DNA of 64,000 nucleotides. Source: Syntrophus aciditrophicus SB. Lineage in GTDB: Bacteria; Desulfobacterota; Syntrophia; Syntrophales; Syntrophaceae. Position numbers and translations under genes: made by a program. Below the pieces are notes generated by a model that worked only from the letters and a program-made list of their open reading frames with translations, did not search any database and was not told the DNA's origin. This document shows positions 24,500-34,130 of the stretch, piece after piece. The stretch spans positions 2,853,001 through 2,917,000 of the forward strand of contig NC_007759.1 of the NCBI RefSeq assembly GCF_000013405.1, read 5' to 3'. Within the stretch, counting starts at the first letter, position 1. Each line of letters begins with the position of its first letter.

Positions 24500-27400
24500 T
24501 CAACACACCGTACCCATGAGACTGACCGTTTCTTCTTCCTGAACCGCCGCATCGATCTGGTTCCAGATCTCCTCATCGGTAAAGTGCTTCAGGGAAACCG
24601 CCGAGGTCGGACACACAGTGTTGCAGACCCCGTCTCCCTTGCAGAGGACGGGATTCACCCTGGCCCTTCTGCCCCGCAGCGACTCGTAGAAGTCGATGGC
24701 GCCGTACGAGCAGACCGTGATGCAGGCCCCGCAGGAAACGCACTTCCCTTCATCCACCTGGGCCACCGCCCCGGACGCCGTCACGATATCCCGGGAAAGA
24801 AGCGTCAGAACCCGCCCGGCCGCTCCATAAGCCTGGCTGACCGTTTCCGAGATGTGCTTGGGATACTGCGCCATTCCGCAGAGATAAACGCCGTCCGTCC
24901 CGAACTCAACGGGCCGCAGCTTGACGTGGGCTTCCTTGAAAAATCCATCCGGGTTCAACGTGACCTTGAACAGGCTCGCGACATCCTGAGTCGCGGCCGA
25001 AGGAATCGCGGCGGCGGACAAAACCAGATAATCGGCATCCAGAACCATCTTCGCACCCAGGATGTAATCCGGCGTCGTAACCCTTAGTACGGGCTTGCCT
25101 TCCTCCTCGACCGTTTCCACCTGAGGGGCGTCCTCCGGCTCGAAGCGGATGAACTTCACATCCTTCTCCGAGGCCTGCCGGTAATAATCCTCGGCATACC
25201 CGTAGGTCCTCATATCCCGGAAGAGAATGGAGACATCCATTCCCGGATTTTTCTCCTTCAGCTTCAGGGCGTTCTTGATGGCATGGGTGCAGCAGATCTT
25301 GCTGCAGTAATTCCTTTCCTCATTCCGGCACCCCACGCACTGGATCATCACGACACTCCCGGCATTGACGATCTTCTCGTCGCCTTCGGCGATCCATTCC
25401 TCCAGATCAAGCTGGGTCAACACCCGTTCATCCTGGCCATAGAGATATTCGGCGGGCCTGTACTCCTGCGCGCCGATGGCGATGACCGTGGCCCCGTGCC
25501 GGATCTCCGCGGGGCCTCTGTCGGATTTCACCCAGGTCACGAAATTCCCGATATAACCGCCCGCCTCCGTGATGGTCGCTCCCGTATGCACATGCACCAG
25601 GGGGTGACGGTAGACCTTCCGGATCAGATCGTTCAGGTAGACCTGGACATCCATCCCCTCCAAGGTGTAATGAATCCTTCTTGCCGTTCCCCCCAGCTCT
25701 TTTTCCTTTTCCACCAGATAGACCTCATGCCCCTGGTCGGCGATGGAGAGGGAGCAAGTCATCCCGGCAACTCCGCCCCCGACGACCAGGGCCGTTTTGT
25801 CCACGGACAGATCGTACTCGGGCAGAGGCTCCAGACTGCGGGCGCGCGCTACGGACATCCGGATCAGATCCTTCGCCTTCTGCGTGGCGTCTTCCTTCTC
25901 CCGGGCGTGAACCCAGGAGTTGTGCTCCCGGATGTTCGCCATCTCGTAATAATACTGATTGATTCCCGCTTCCCGGACGGTGTCCCGGAACAGGGGCTCC
26001 AGGGTCCGGGGGGAGCAGGCGGCAACCACTACGCGGTTGAGCCCCTTCTCCCGGGTCATGTCGGTGATTTCCCGGGAAGAATTTGTGGCGCAGGAAAAAA
26101 GCTGCTCCTGGGAGTGGACCACATTGGGCAGGGTCAGGGCATACTCCACCACATCAGGAACGTTGACGATCCTCCCGATATTGGCCCCGCAATGACACAC
26201 AAAGACGCCGATCCGCGGCGCTTCCCCGGAGACATCCCGCTCCTGGGGATAGACCCTCTCCGTGGACAGCTTACCCCGCCGGTAATTCAGCAGTTCGCCA
26301 CACTGCGAACCCGCAGCGCTGGCCGTCAGAACCGAATCCGGGATATCGGCCGGACCCTGGAATCCTCCACTGACAAAGATGCCGGCCCTGCTGGTCTCCA
26401 TGGGCTTGGCCGAATCGGTCAGGCAGAACCCGTGGGCGTTGAGGTCGATCCCGAACTTGCCCGCCATCGCCTGCGCCTCGGCGGGAGGATTCAGACCGAC
26501 GGACAGAACCACCATCTCGAACTCCTCTTCCCTGACCCCGTCATCGGGTGTGGAATATCGGATCGTGACGTTTTTCGTGACCGGGTCCTCACGAACGATG
26601 GACACGTAGCTGCGGACAAACCGTACCCCGGGAAGGTCCGCCGTCCTCTGGTAGAACCGTTCAAAATCCTTCCCGAAAGAACGAATATCGTTATGGAAGA
26701 TCGTGCACTCCGCCGCCGCGTCATGCTCCTTGGTGAGGATCACCTGCTTCTGGTTGTAGGTGCAGCAGACGCCTGAACAATAACTGTTCTCGCCCTCGGT
26801 CACCCGTCGCGAGCCGACGCAGGAAATCCACGCGATTTTATGGGGGTGCTTCAGATCGGAGGCGCGCAGGATTTCACCGCTATAAGCCCCCGTGGCGGAC
26901 AGAAGCCGCTCGAAATCCATACTGGTGACCACATTGACGAATTCGCCGTAATGATATTCCGGATTCGCTCGGGGGTCGTAGGGCTCCAGACCGGCCGCCA
27001 GAATGACCGCCCCCACATTGATCTCCACCTTCTGCGGCTTCTGATGGAAATCGATGGCGTCCGCCTTGCAGACCCCCTCGCATAAAGCACATGTCTTTTC
27101 TTTAAGATAACGGCAGCTTTCATCAATATAGGCCACCAGGGGGAAGGCTTGGGAGAAATAGACATGGATCGCTTTATTACGAGATATATTTTGATTAAAG
27201 GGATCAGGGTACTGAACCGGGCAGTACTCCGTACAGACGGCACAACCTGTGCACTTGTCCATCTGAATATATCTGGGCTTTTTGGTCAGCGTGACCGTGA
27301 AATTTCCCGCCTCTCCGTCGACACTGTCAACTTCAGTGTAACTCAGGATTTCGATGTTTGGATGCCGGCCGACCTCGGCCAGTTTAGGTGAGAGAATTCA

Positions 27401-27613
27401 CATGGAGCAGTCGTTGGTGGGGAAGGTCTTGTCCAACTGGGCCATATGCCCCCCGATGCTGGGTCCCTTTTCCACCAGGTAGACCTTGAAACCGGCGGTG
27501 GCCAGGTCGAGAGAGGCCTGAATGCCGCTGATCCCGCCGCCGACGACCATGACGTCTCCGAAATTAATGTTCCCGAAGCTTTTACAAAGCTGATCGATCT
27601 GTTCTTTTTCCAT
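24500..27613 (-). CDS. bamE: Class II benzoyl-CoA reductase subunit BamE (HdrA-like selenoprotein)
   Basis: Read through one in-frame TGA this is a 1037-residue HdrA-like flavoprotein. Residues 1-71 carry the first FAD fingerprint ([16 protein letters not shown]) and [12 protein letters not shown]. Codon 72 is TGA (27398-27400). The frame continues [18 protein letters not shown], exactly the HdrA block in which Cys or Sec stands at that place. Next are [12 protein letters not shown] (about 125), CXnCxxxC Fe-S motifs, a second FAD fold [16 protein letters not shown] (about 560) and two C-terminal ferredoxin motifs ([23 protein letters not shown]). It is the likely bifurcation or electron hub of the Bam complex. 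Naive translation splits it into two false genes. Confidence 0.93.
27367..27400 (-). promoter_or_regulatory. UGA selenocysteine codon and bSECIS hairpin in bamE
   Basis: TGA at 27398-27400 (minus strand) is followed after 17 bases by GGCCGA-GG-TCGGCC (27367-27380), a perfect stem whose apical part reads AGGTC. The E. coli fdhF SECIS apical loop is also AGGUCU. Position and loop fit a bacterial SECIS element. Confidence 0.8.
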
Positions 27614-27643
27614 TTATATTACCTCATCGGATAGGGTGATTTC

Positions 27644-28801
27644 CTAAATCAATTCCGAAATCACTTCCGTTATCTCTTTGACCTCGATCCTGTCATCCAG
27701 ACCCATGGTGACCCGGCTGTCCTCGAAGTTGGTGATGCAGTACGGACAGGCGGTGACCAGCACCTCCGCCCCGACATCGACCGCCTGATCGATCCGCAGA
27801 TCGCAGAACCGCTCTCCCTTGATCGTCTCCATCCAGATCCGACCGCCGCCGCCGCCACAGCACAGACTGGCGACATGGTGTTCCGGCAGTTCCGTAAACT
27901 CCAGACCGGGTACGGCCTGCAGAACATTGCGGGGCTCGTCGTAGATGCCGTTGTGCCGCCCCAGGTAACAGGGATCATGCCAGGTGACCTTCTTCTCATA
28001 CACCTTGTCCGGATCAAGCTTGAGCCGTCCCTCGCCAATGAGCTCGGCCAGGTACTGGGTGATGTGAACGATCTCGAAGTTCACCCTGAATTCGGGATAC
28101 TCGTTCTTGAAGGTATGGTAGCAATGGGGGGACGAAACAAGAATCTTCTTCACACCCGCATCGATAAAGGCCTTGATGTTCTCCTTCGCCAGGCGCTGGA
28201 ACACCTCCTCATCGCCTGCCTTGCGGATGCTCTCGCCACAGCAGACTTCCTTGTCGCCCAGGATGCCGAAATCCACCCCGGCCGCCTGCAGAATCCTGGC
28301 TGTGGCAACCGCGACCTTCTTCATCCGCGGGTCATAGCAGGCATAGCAGTCGGGAAAATACAGAATCTCCATCCCCTCGGCAAAAGGCTTCACATCCAGG
28401 CCCCTGGCCCAGTCCGCTCGCTTGCCCCGCTCCTCGTTCAGCGGGTTCCCTGAACCGACAAGGCTGCCTCTGATGCTCTTGATCGGCTGTACGGAATGGG
28501 GAAATACGCCGTACTCCGTGGCAATCCTGCGCAGGGCAACCCCGGATTCGATCTGTTTTACGTCCCGCGGACACTGCTGGGGACATCTTCCGCAGGTGGT
28601 GCAACGCCACATCTCTTCACTCTCAATGTCCGTCAGGCCGAACGTGGCCTCACGGACGATCTTGCGCATGCTGAACTGCCGCACCTTGTTCCAGGGACAG
28701 ACGGCATCGCACAAGCCGCATTGGAAACAGCGTTTGAAGGCGTCTCCACCGTGCGCTTTAACTTCCTCTATAATTTCCTTGAAGGGGGCTATAGTCTCCA
28801 C
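27644..28801 (-). CDS. bamD: Class II benzoyl-CoA reductase subunit BamD (HdrD-like CCG protein)
   Basis: A 385-residue protein starting at GTG 28801 with AGGAAGGAAA upstream. Two [4Fe-4S] motifs open it (CFQCGLCDAVCP near residue 25, CTTCGRCPQQCP near 67). Two CCG domains follow that in HdrB/HdrD bind noncubane clusters: EVCCGE with an upstream Cys pair near 200, and SLCCGGGGGR near 315. No membrane segment is seen, so it is soluble. In the Bam complex it likely relays electrons between BamE/F and BamC/B. It lies between bamC and bamE with short gaps. Confidence 0.9.
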   Translation of the reverse strand: METIAPFKEIIEEVKAHGGDAFKRCFQCGLCDAVCPWNKVRQFSMRKIVREATFGLTDIESEEMWRCTTCGRCPQQCPRDVKQIESGVALRRIATEYGVFPHSVQPIKSIRGSLVGSGNPLNEERGKRADWARGLDVKPFAEGMEILYFPDCYACYDPRMKKVAVATARILQAAGVDFGILGDKEVCCGESIRKAGDEEVFQRLAKENIKAFIDAGVKKILVSSPHCYHTFKNEYPEFRVNFEIVHITQYLAELIGEGRLKLDPDKVYEKKVTWHDPCYLGRHNGIYDEPRNVLQAVPGLEFTELPEHHVASLCCGGGGGRIWMETIKGERFCDLRIDQAVDVGAEVLVTACPYCITNFEDSRVTMGLDDRIEVKEITEVISELI

Positions 28802-28832
28802 CGGTTTCCTTCCTTTTTCCTAATTCTACTAT

Positions 28833-29393
28833 TTATCTTTCAGCTTCAACGCCTGCACCCTGTTGCGCCATCCGGGCAACCGCACTCATGATTTTGTCCA
28901 ATCCATAGCGATCCGCCAGACTTTCCAGTCCGATCTCCATCTCATTCGGTTTTATTTGTTCTTCAACTTCTTTCTCCGTTACTTCATAAGTCAGGGCGTC
29001 ACGGCTGCATATCTGGACACACAATGGTATTTGATTTGGATCGTCCCCACACATATCGCATTTGAGGGCGAGTCCGGAATCGGGTTCTTTAAATAAATCC
29101 CTAGCCGGGCAGGCATTACCGCAGAAGCTGCACTCACTGTATTCCTTTCCCTTGATCGTATATACGCGCCTCCCATCACATTCCGCCTTAGCATAACCAG
29201 TAGAGCGAATTGCAACCCATTCATCATTCCGCTCATCAATAACCACTCTGACCCTGGCACGACTCGGATTAAAAGAGCTGTATCTCGGATTTGCGTGGTA
29301 TGCCGCGCAGGCTATCTCACACGCTCGACAACCATTGCATTTGTCCAAGTCAACTTTTATTGTTTTGACGATTTTCTTTACCAACCCACTCAT
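28833..29393 (-). CDS. bamC: Class II benzoyl-CoA reductase subunit BamC (ferredoxin-like)
   Basis: A 186-residue four-cluster-type ferredoxin. I chose ATG 29393 because AAGGAGGTG stands nine bases upstream; the apparent GTG four codons earlier is part of that ribosome site. Cys motifs are CNGCRACEIACAAYH (about residues 18-28), CSFCGNACP (about 88), CDMCGDDPNQIPLCVQIC (about 115-132), as in AOR- or DMSO reductase-type beta subunits. BamC binds to BamB and feeds electrons to the tungsten site. It is 20 bases downstream of bamB. Confidence 0.9.
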   Translation of the reverse strand: MSGLVKKIVKTIKVDLDKCNGCRACEIACAAYHANPRYSSFNPSRARVRVVIDERNDEWVAIRSTGYAKAECDGRRVYTIKGKEYSECSFCGNACPARDLFKEPDSGLALKCDMCGDDPNQIPLCVQICSRDALTYEVTEKEVEEQIKPNEMEIGLESLADRYGLDKIMSAVARMAQQGAGVEAER

Positions 29394-29413
29394 CGCTGTT
29401 TTCACCTCCTTGA

Positions 29414-31441
29414 CTATTTATTTACGATATTGTACTCAGTCAGAGTGAAGTGTTCACCTTTACGTACCGATATAGTCGCTTCCTTTTTATTGACGTCTGA
29501 GTAACATGGATGATGTATGTAACAGTTATCCTCGGTGCCGTTCAGAATTCCTCTCCTGATAAGTTCATCAGCCACATAATCCAGCCCAAGCTTATCCAAC
29601 GTAGCTTTGGATGGAATTCCATCATCAGTCCAGCCTTTGAATGTATAGTACTCACTGAGGAGAGCTTGTTCTTTTTCAGGCTCTCTCTTGCTCCAGTGGT
29701 TTTCGGGCGGTTTTTCGTCAACTCTTCTCAATCCTCTGCTGACGTTTATGGCCCTGACCAGGTTTCGATTCCTTCTGGCAACTTGCCATAGGTCGTCGGC
29801 ATCCATATTCATTCCCGTAGCCAGGTTAATGAAATGTGGGATGTTATAAATGTGATATGCAGCGCCACCGCCAAACTGGCCTCTGAATGAAGAACAGAAT
29901 GCGCAAGTGCCAACTGAGTCATCGACATAGTGCATCGTCTCATTCCAGTCACAAATGTTAATACTGGCTTCTGGGGACGGGTCGGTGCGTGGCTCCCATT
30001 CCATGAAGAAGCGCCTGAATCTTTCGGGTGCCGATATCCATTCGTCGGCAAACTTCTGTCTCTCAACAGGGTCCTTAATTGCATCTTGCGGATATGACCC
30101 TTCACTCTGATTGATTGCCATCTTGTCACTGGTGCAATACATCAGGAAATAGGGAAAATTTACCCTTCCCAGTTTCAGAGGTATCTGCTCAAACTTTTTT
30201 ATTGTGTTATGGTCGTACTTTTCCGCGCCCTTGCCAATCAGACGAGCTGCTGCATAAACACCATTGGCTAGTACATCGCCGATTCCTTCACGCCGGACCA
30301 GCTTTTCAAGGAGATAATAAAACCGATCCGCGCCGCTGGCTGGAAAATCAGGCAGCTCCTTGTCTGTTAGAATGCCGTCTTCATAAAGCTCAATTGCAAA
30401 AGCGATTGTTTGTGGTGCGGCATAGCTGTCCACACCGTATTCCTGAGCCAGAGCCAGTATGTCGAACGTAAAGGGAAGTTCTTCAAAGGCTGCCATATGC
30501 CAGGTACCTTTGCCGAAGCATTTCAACATGTATCTTTGACGTCCTGGGGGTTTAACCACTAGATGGCAATTTTTGGGACAGTTGTAGCAACCCTGCAGTC
30601 GATCTCGTATCTCAAGGGTATAATCCTTCCATCTATCTTCGAGTTCCTGGCTCCAATAATTCTTTCGCCGCACACGCGAATTACCCCAGGCGAAATTATC
30701 GTGATGGAAAGCATCATTCCACTCGATGGCCATTAAATCCCCGTTAAACGGGCTGGCAGCAATTTCCTGGCTGTGCCTCAGGCATAATTCGAAAAATTCT
30801 TCTGGGCTAGCAACGGCAAAGTCCTTCGTGCCGCGTACAGCGATAGCCTTCAGCCTTTTATCCCCCATAACTGCACCCACTCCACGAGACGCACTGGCAT
30901 TTGAGTGTTCAATGCTGGCCATGAAGAGTCTATTCTCGCCGGCCAAGCCTATTGCGGCAACCTGAATTCTGGGATCATTCAGCTCCCTCTTAATAAGCTC
31001 TGCCGTCTCCTGCGCGCCTTTTCCCTTAAGATGTGAGGCATCTCGTATTTCCACTTTATCGTTATTGATCCACAGATAAACCAGACGAGGGGATTTGCCG
31101 CGAAAGACTATCTGGTCGTAACCGGCGTGTTTCAGTTCCGGGCCAAAATACCCCCCAAATATAGAGTGGGAAAAAAAGTTTGTCTGAGGAGAAATGGTAT
31201 CGACCATTGTGCGGTTGCAAGCGGGTAAGGGTGTACCGACTAACAACCCGGCGCTGAATATGAGAAGATTATCAGGAGAAAAGGCATCCGCTTCGGGAGG
31301 GACCCTGTCCCATATCATCTTGGCGGCCTTACCATTGCCACCTATATGAAGTTCGGTCAGTATCGGGTCTGTTTCGACCCGTTCAATATTACCATTAGAT
31401 AAATCAATTTCTAAATTATACCCTGTCTCTGCGTACCTCAT
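29414..31441 (-). CDS. bamB: Class II benzoyl-CoA reductase catalytic subunit BamB (AOR family, tungsten)
   Basis: A 675-residue member of the aldehyde:ferredoxin oxidoreductase family. ATG 31441 follows GAGGTG by six bases. The N-terminal domain (MRYAETGYNLEIDLSNG, then LLVGTPLPACNRTMV and GGYFGPELKHAGYDQIVFRG) binds the bis-pterin cofactor. The [4Fe-4S] motif is CYNCPKNC near residue 290, with a fourth Cys likely in SVGTCAFCSSF near 530. The gene is followed by bamC, D, E, F, G, H, I in the canonical order, so I assign it to dearomatising benzoyl-CoA reductase (to cyclohexa-1,5-diene-1-carbonyl-CoA, ATP-independent) rather than aldehyde oxidation. The exact aromatic substrate is not certain. 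Confidence 0.87.
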   Translation of the reverse strand: MRYAETGYNLEIDLSNGNIERVETDPILTELHIGGNGKAAKMIWDRVPPEADAFSPDNLLIFSAGLLVGTPLPACNRTMVDTISPQTNFFSHSIFGGYFGPELKHAGYDQIVFRGKSPRLVYLWINNDKVEIRDASHLKGKGAQETAELIKRELNDPRIQVAAIGLAGENRLFMASIEHSNASASRGVGAVMGDKRLKAIAVRGTKDFAVASPEEFFELCLRHSQEIAASPFNGDLMAIEWNDAFHHDNFAWGNSRVRRKNYWSQELEDRWKDYTLEIRDRLQGCYNCPKNCHLVVKPPGRQRYMLKCFGKGTWHMAAFEELPFTFDILALAQEYGVDSYAAPQTIAFAIELYEDGILTDKELPDFPASGADRFYYLLEKLVRREGIGDVLANGVYAAARLIGKGAEKYDHNTIKKFEQIPLKLGRVNFPYFLMYCTSDKMAINQSEGSYPQDAIKDPVERQKFADEWISAPERFRRFFMEWEPRTDPSPEASINICDWNETMHYVDDSVGTCAFCSSFRGQFGGGAAYHIYNIPHFINLATGMNMDADDLWQVARRNRNLVRAINVSRGLRRVDEKPPENHWSKREPEKEQALLSEYYTFKGWTDDGIPSKATLDKLGLDYVADELIRRGILNGTEDNCYIHHPCYSDVNKKEATISVRKGEHFTLTEYNIVNK

Positions 31442-31486
31442 TTTAAACACCTCTACGGTATAAAAGGATTATTCAGTCAAGCTCCC

Positions 31487-31927
31487 TCACTCTGACCGGG
31501 AAACCAACTGGCCTTTATCATCAATAAGTTCCGTCAATACACCATTGAGTGTCTTCGGATGAACAAATGCGAACTCACCATCGCGAAATGGCCGGACGAT
31601 TTCTCCCCGTTTATCCGGTATAAATTGATAGCCCTTGGCCTGCAGCTCTTTGGCGGCAGCGCGAGTATTGTCCAGATTAAAGCTGATAAGCATGAAGCCC
31701 TCGCCATTTTTTCCGATGAACTTGGCAACGTCACCATCCGTTGTTGTGGATTCCATTAACTCGAATCCAACTTCTCCGATCCAATATCGCGCTACTTTGA
31801 TCTTTTCAGGTTCATCCACATAAGCGTCGTCCGGTTTGTCTTTTCCCAAGAGTGGCTCCCACAACTTTCTGGCTTCCTCGAGGTTCTTAACCGCAATACA
31901 AATATGATCTATCTTTTTGATTTCCAT
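31487..31927 (-). CDS. VOC-fold protein, methylmalonyl-CoA epimerase-like
   Basis: A 146-residue glyoxalase/VOC protein. Start chosen at the second of two adjacent ATGs (31927), six bases after AAGGAG. Two beta-alpha-beta-beta-beta modules are visible: IKKIDHICIAVKNLEEARKLWEPLLG at the start and EGFMLISFNLDNTRAAAKELQAKG in the middle. Candidate metal ligands are His in DHICIAV, Glu in GFELMES and His in FAFVHPK, as in methylmalonyl-CoA epimerase. It sits between the CoA ligase and bamB, so it may act on a CoA thioester of the aromatic route; real epimerase activity is only one option. Confidence 0.8.
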   Translation of the reverse strand: MEIKKIDHICIAVKNLEEARKLWEPLLGKDKPDDAYVDEPEKIKVARYWIGEVGFELMESTTTDGDVAKFIGKNGEGFMLISFNLDNTRAAAKELQAKGYQFIPDKRGEIVRPFRDGEFAFVHPKTLNGVLTELIDDKGQLVSRSE

Positions 31928-32089
31928 CATTATCTCCTTAGTTCCTTGACATGGGGAATTTGTAGAAGGGTATGGATCGATCATTCCATCAGGCAGAGCG
32001 ATCCATACCTTCCAGATTTGAATATCCTCTTTTTCAGATGAAGGGATGGACTTTGTTAACCGGTCCCTCGTTTTTCAACGCATGGCTTC

Positions 32090-33685
32090 TTATTTCAGTT
32101 TGAATCTTTGCAGCTTCCCTGTTTCAGTACGAGGAAGAGCGGTTACGAATTCGACTACCCGCGGATACTTATAAGGAGCAGCGTTTTGCTTAACGAAGTC
32201 CTGAAGGGTTTTCACCATCGACTCGTCACCGGTATAACCCGGCTTCAATACGATGAAAGCCTTCAGAACCTGACCTCGGTCGGGGTCCGGTATTCCAATA
32301 ACGCCACATTCTGAAACTGCCGGATGCTCCAGCAGGACGGATTCCACTTCCGGACTCGATACGTTGTACCCTGAAGTCACGATGATATCGTCCACTCTGG
32401 CATGGAAATAATAATAGCCATCCGAATCCTGGTGGTAGGCATCCCCAGTGATGGTCCAACCGTTTCTAACTGAACTTTTCTGTCTTTCATCTGCCAGGTA
32501 GCGGCAACCGGTGGGCCCTTTGACCGCGAGCTTTCCTGTTTCTCCCACCGGCACTGGATTCATCTGCTCATCCACCAGCATGGCCCGGTAACCCGGTAAA
32601 GGCTTGCCCAAGGAACCTTCGCGATAGTCGTCAGGGTATGCAGCGAGGTAAATATGGATCAGTTCTGTTCCGCCAATACCATCGTGCATCTCTATGCCGG
32701 TCGCTTCCCTCCACTTTTTACGGGTATCAACTGACAGAGCCTCGCCGGCGGACACGCTTTTTTTCAGACTCGTGATGTTGTGCTGCGGAATCAGAGGCGT
32801 CATCTGCCGGTATCCGGTGGGAGCTGTGAAAGTGATGGTGGCACCATACTGCTCAATGGCCCCTATCAGGACAGGCGGGCTGAGCTTTTCCATCAACACC
32901 GTGCTGGCTCTTGCCCAAAGAGGGAAACACAGGAGTCCGCCGAGGCCAAAAGTGAAGGCGAGAGGTGGGGTGCCGATGAAAACATCGTCCGCGCTCGGCT
33001 TTAGCCAGTAACCGCAGACAACCTCACACATGGCCATCACATCTCTGTGAAGATGGATACAGCCTTTGGGGATGCCGGTCGTACCGGAAGTGAAAGCGAT
33101 CAGGGCCGGATCGTCGGACGCTGTATCGACTGCATTGAATTCTGCGGACTTTGAGGCGAGTTTCTTGTCGAATGCATCGTCGCCATATACCATTACCTCT
33201 TTGAGTTCCGGGCATTCAGGACGCGCGAGATTCAGCTCTTCGGCCAAAGACGCCTCGCACAGCGCATGACTGACGCGTCCGAGGTGTATCAATTGCTTTA
33301 ATTCTTTGGCCCGGAGCAAAGGCATAGTTCCGACAGCCACTCCGCCGGCCTTCCATACGGCGAGCCAACAAACGGCGAACCAGGGCGTATTACCGCCGCG
33401 CAATAAAACGCGGTTCCCCGGAATGAGTCCCATGTCCTCAGTAAGTAAACTGGCAAGCTGGTTCACCTTACTTTGCAAGTCACGATAGGTCCAACGGATG
33501 TCCTTGCCGATCATCGCAATTCTTTCGCCCGCTCCTTCCTCAAGCGCCTTGTCAAGCAAAAGGGCGGTGGCATTCAGATGTTCGGGGAACTGCAGCTCCG
33601 GTGTTTCAAAAATAAACTCCGGCAACTGATCTTCCGGCGGAAGATTTTCTCGAACAAAACGGTCAATGTGTCCTGTGTAATTCAT
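32090..33685 (-). CDS. Aryl-CoA ligase, benzoate/2-aminobenzoate type
   Basis: A 531-residue AMP-forming acid:CoA ligase, with TAGGAGGATAACA before the ATG. The ATP loop is FTSGTTGIPKG (about residues 190-200), the A5-like block GGTELIHIY near 340, the hinge GDAYHQDSDGYYYFHARVDDIIVTSGYN near 415-440, and the catalytic Lys in PRTETGKLQRFKLK at the C-terminus. Overall it resembles benzoate- and 2-aminobenzoate-CoA ligases; in bam gene clusters the activating ligase is BamY. It is the first gene of the operon and has paired TAATGNCATTA palindromes 26-52 bases upstream of its start. It would supply benzoyl-CoA or a substituted analogue to BamB. Confidence 0.85.
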   Translation of the reverse strand: MNYTGHIDRFVRENLPPEDQLPEFIFETPELQFPEHLNATALLLDKALEEGAGERIAMIGKDIRWTYRDLQSKVNQLASLLTEDMGLIPGNRVLLRGGNTPWFAVCWLAVWKAGGVAVGTMPLLRAKELKQLIHLGRVSHALCEASLAEELNLARPECPELKEVMVYGDDAFDKKLASKSAEFNAVDTASDDPALIAFTSGTTGIPKGCIHLHRDVMAMCEVVCGYWLKPSADDVFIGTPPLAFTFGLGGLLCFPLWARASTVLMEKLSPPVLIGAIEQYGATITFTAPTGYRQMTPLIPQHNITSLKKSVSAGEALSVDTRKKWREATGIEMHDGIGGTELIHIYLAAYPDDYREGSLGKPLPGYRAMLVDEQMNPVPVGETGKLAVKGPTGCRYLADERQKSSVRNGWTITGDAYHQDSDGYYYFHARVDDIIVTSGYNVSSPEVESVLLEHPAVSECGVIGIPDPDRGQVLKAFIVLKPGYTGDESMVKTLQDFVKQNAAPYKYPRVVEFVTALPRTETGKLQRFKLK

Positions 33686-33710
33686 TGTTATCCTCCTAAA
33701 AAATTTTACT

Positions 33711-33737
33711 TAATGCCATTAAATTACAATGGCATTG
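33711..33737. promoter_or_regulatory. Paired palindromic operators upstream of the CoA ligase
   Basis: TAATGCCATTA (33711-33721) and CAATGGCATTG (33727-33737) are both perfect 5+1+5 palindromes, 16 bases centre to centre, 26-52 bases before the ligase ATG. Related copies lie at 33847 and 34092. They are the best candidates for the binding sites of the divergent TetR regulator. Confidence 0.65.
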
Positions 33738-34130
33738 ATTTTATTATTTTTTTCTGTGTAATCCAAATAAATCCAAACGATCCTCAAAAATGAACTAATT
33801 TTGAGATTAAATAACCTTAAAAAACCGGGCTGTCAAGACAAAAAAATAATGCTATTAGGTTACCTTTGATATTATAAATAACCAATAATATCAAAATGTT
33901 ATTGTTAATAATTGTTTTTATGATCCATAATTGAAAAAATAATATCTAATATAATTATTTTTAACCAGTACCAAAAGGCTTATGGGATAAATATTTATAA
34001 TTAAATGCCTCTATTCTCAGATTAGAATCTAAATAAAAATTACTTTTTATGCTTGTTAGGCTGATTGACTTGTGTTAGGGAGAGTATTACCTAATGACAT
34101 TAGTATCATTGGAGAGGGGAAAAATTAGAA
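33738..34130. promoter_or_regulatory. Divergent A/T-rich promoter region with two more operator-like sites
   Basis: This very A/T-rich spacer holds TAATGCTATTA (33847-33857, one mismatch to symmetry) and CTAATGACATTAG (34091-34103, perfect palindrome) 27 bases before the TetR start. No gene is seen. The layout fits a bidirectional promoter with autoregulation. Confidence 0.6.

Noticed and set aside
23738-25087. Plus-strand open frame of 449 codons opposite bamF/bamE
   Set aside because: Antisense shadow of a high-G/C gene; Pro/His/Arg-rich without any recognisable fold.
25283-26776. Plus-strand open frame of 497 codons opposite bamE
   Set aside because: Antisense of BamE; composition typical of reverse-strand shadows, no start signal.
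27398-27613. Separate 71-residue gene before bamE
   Set aside because: It is the N-terminus of BamE ending at the UGA read as selenocysteine; the downstream frame is in phase and continues the HdrA sequence.
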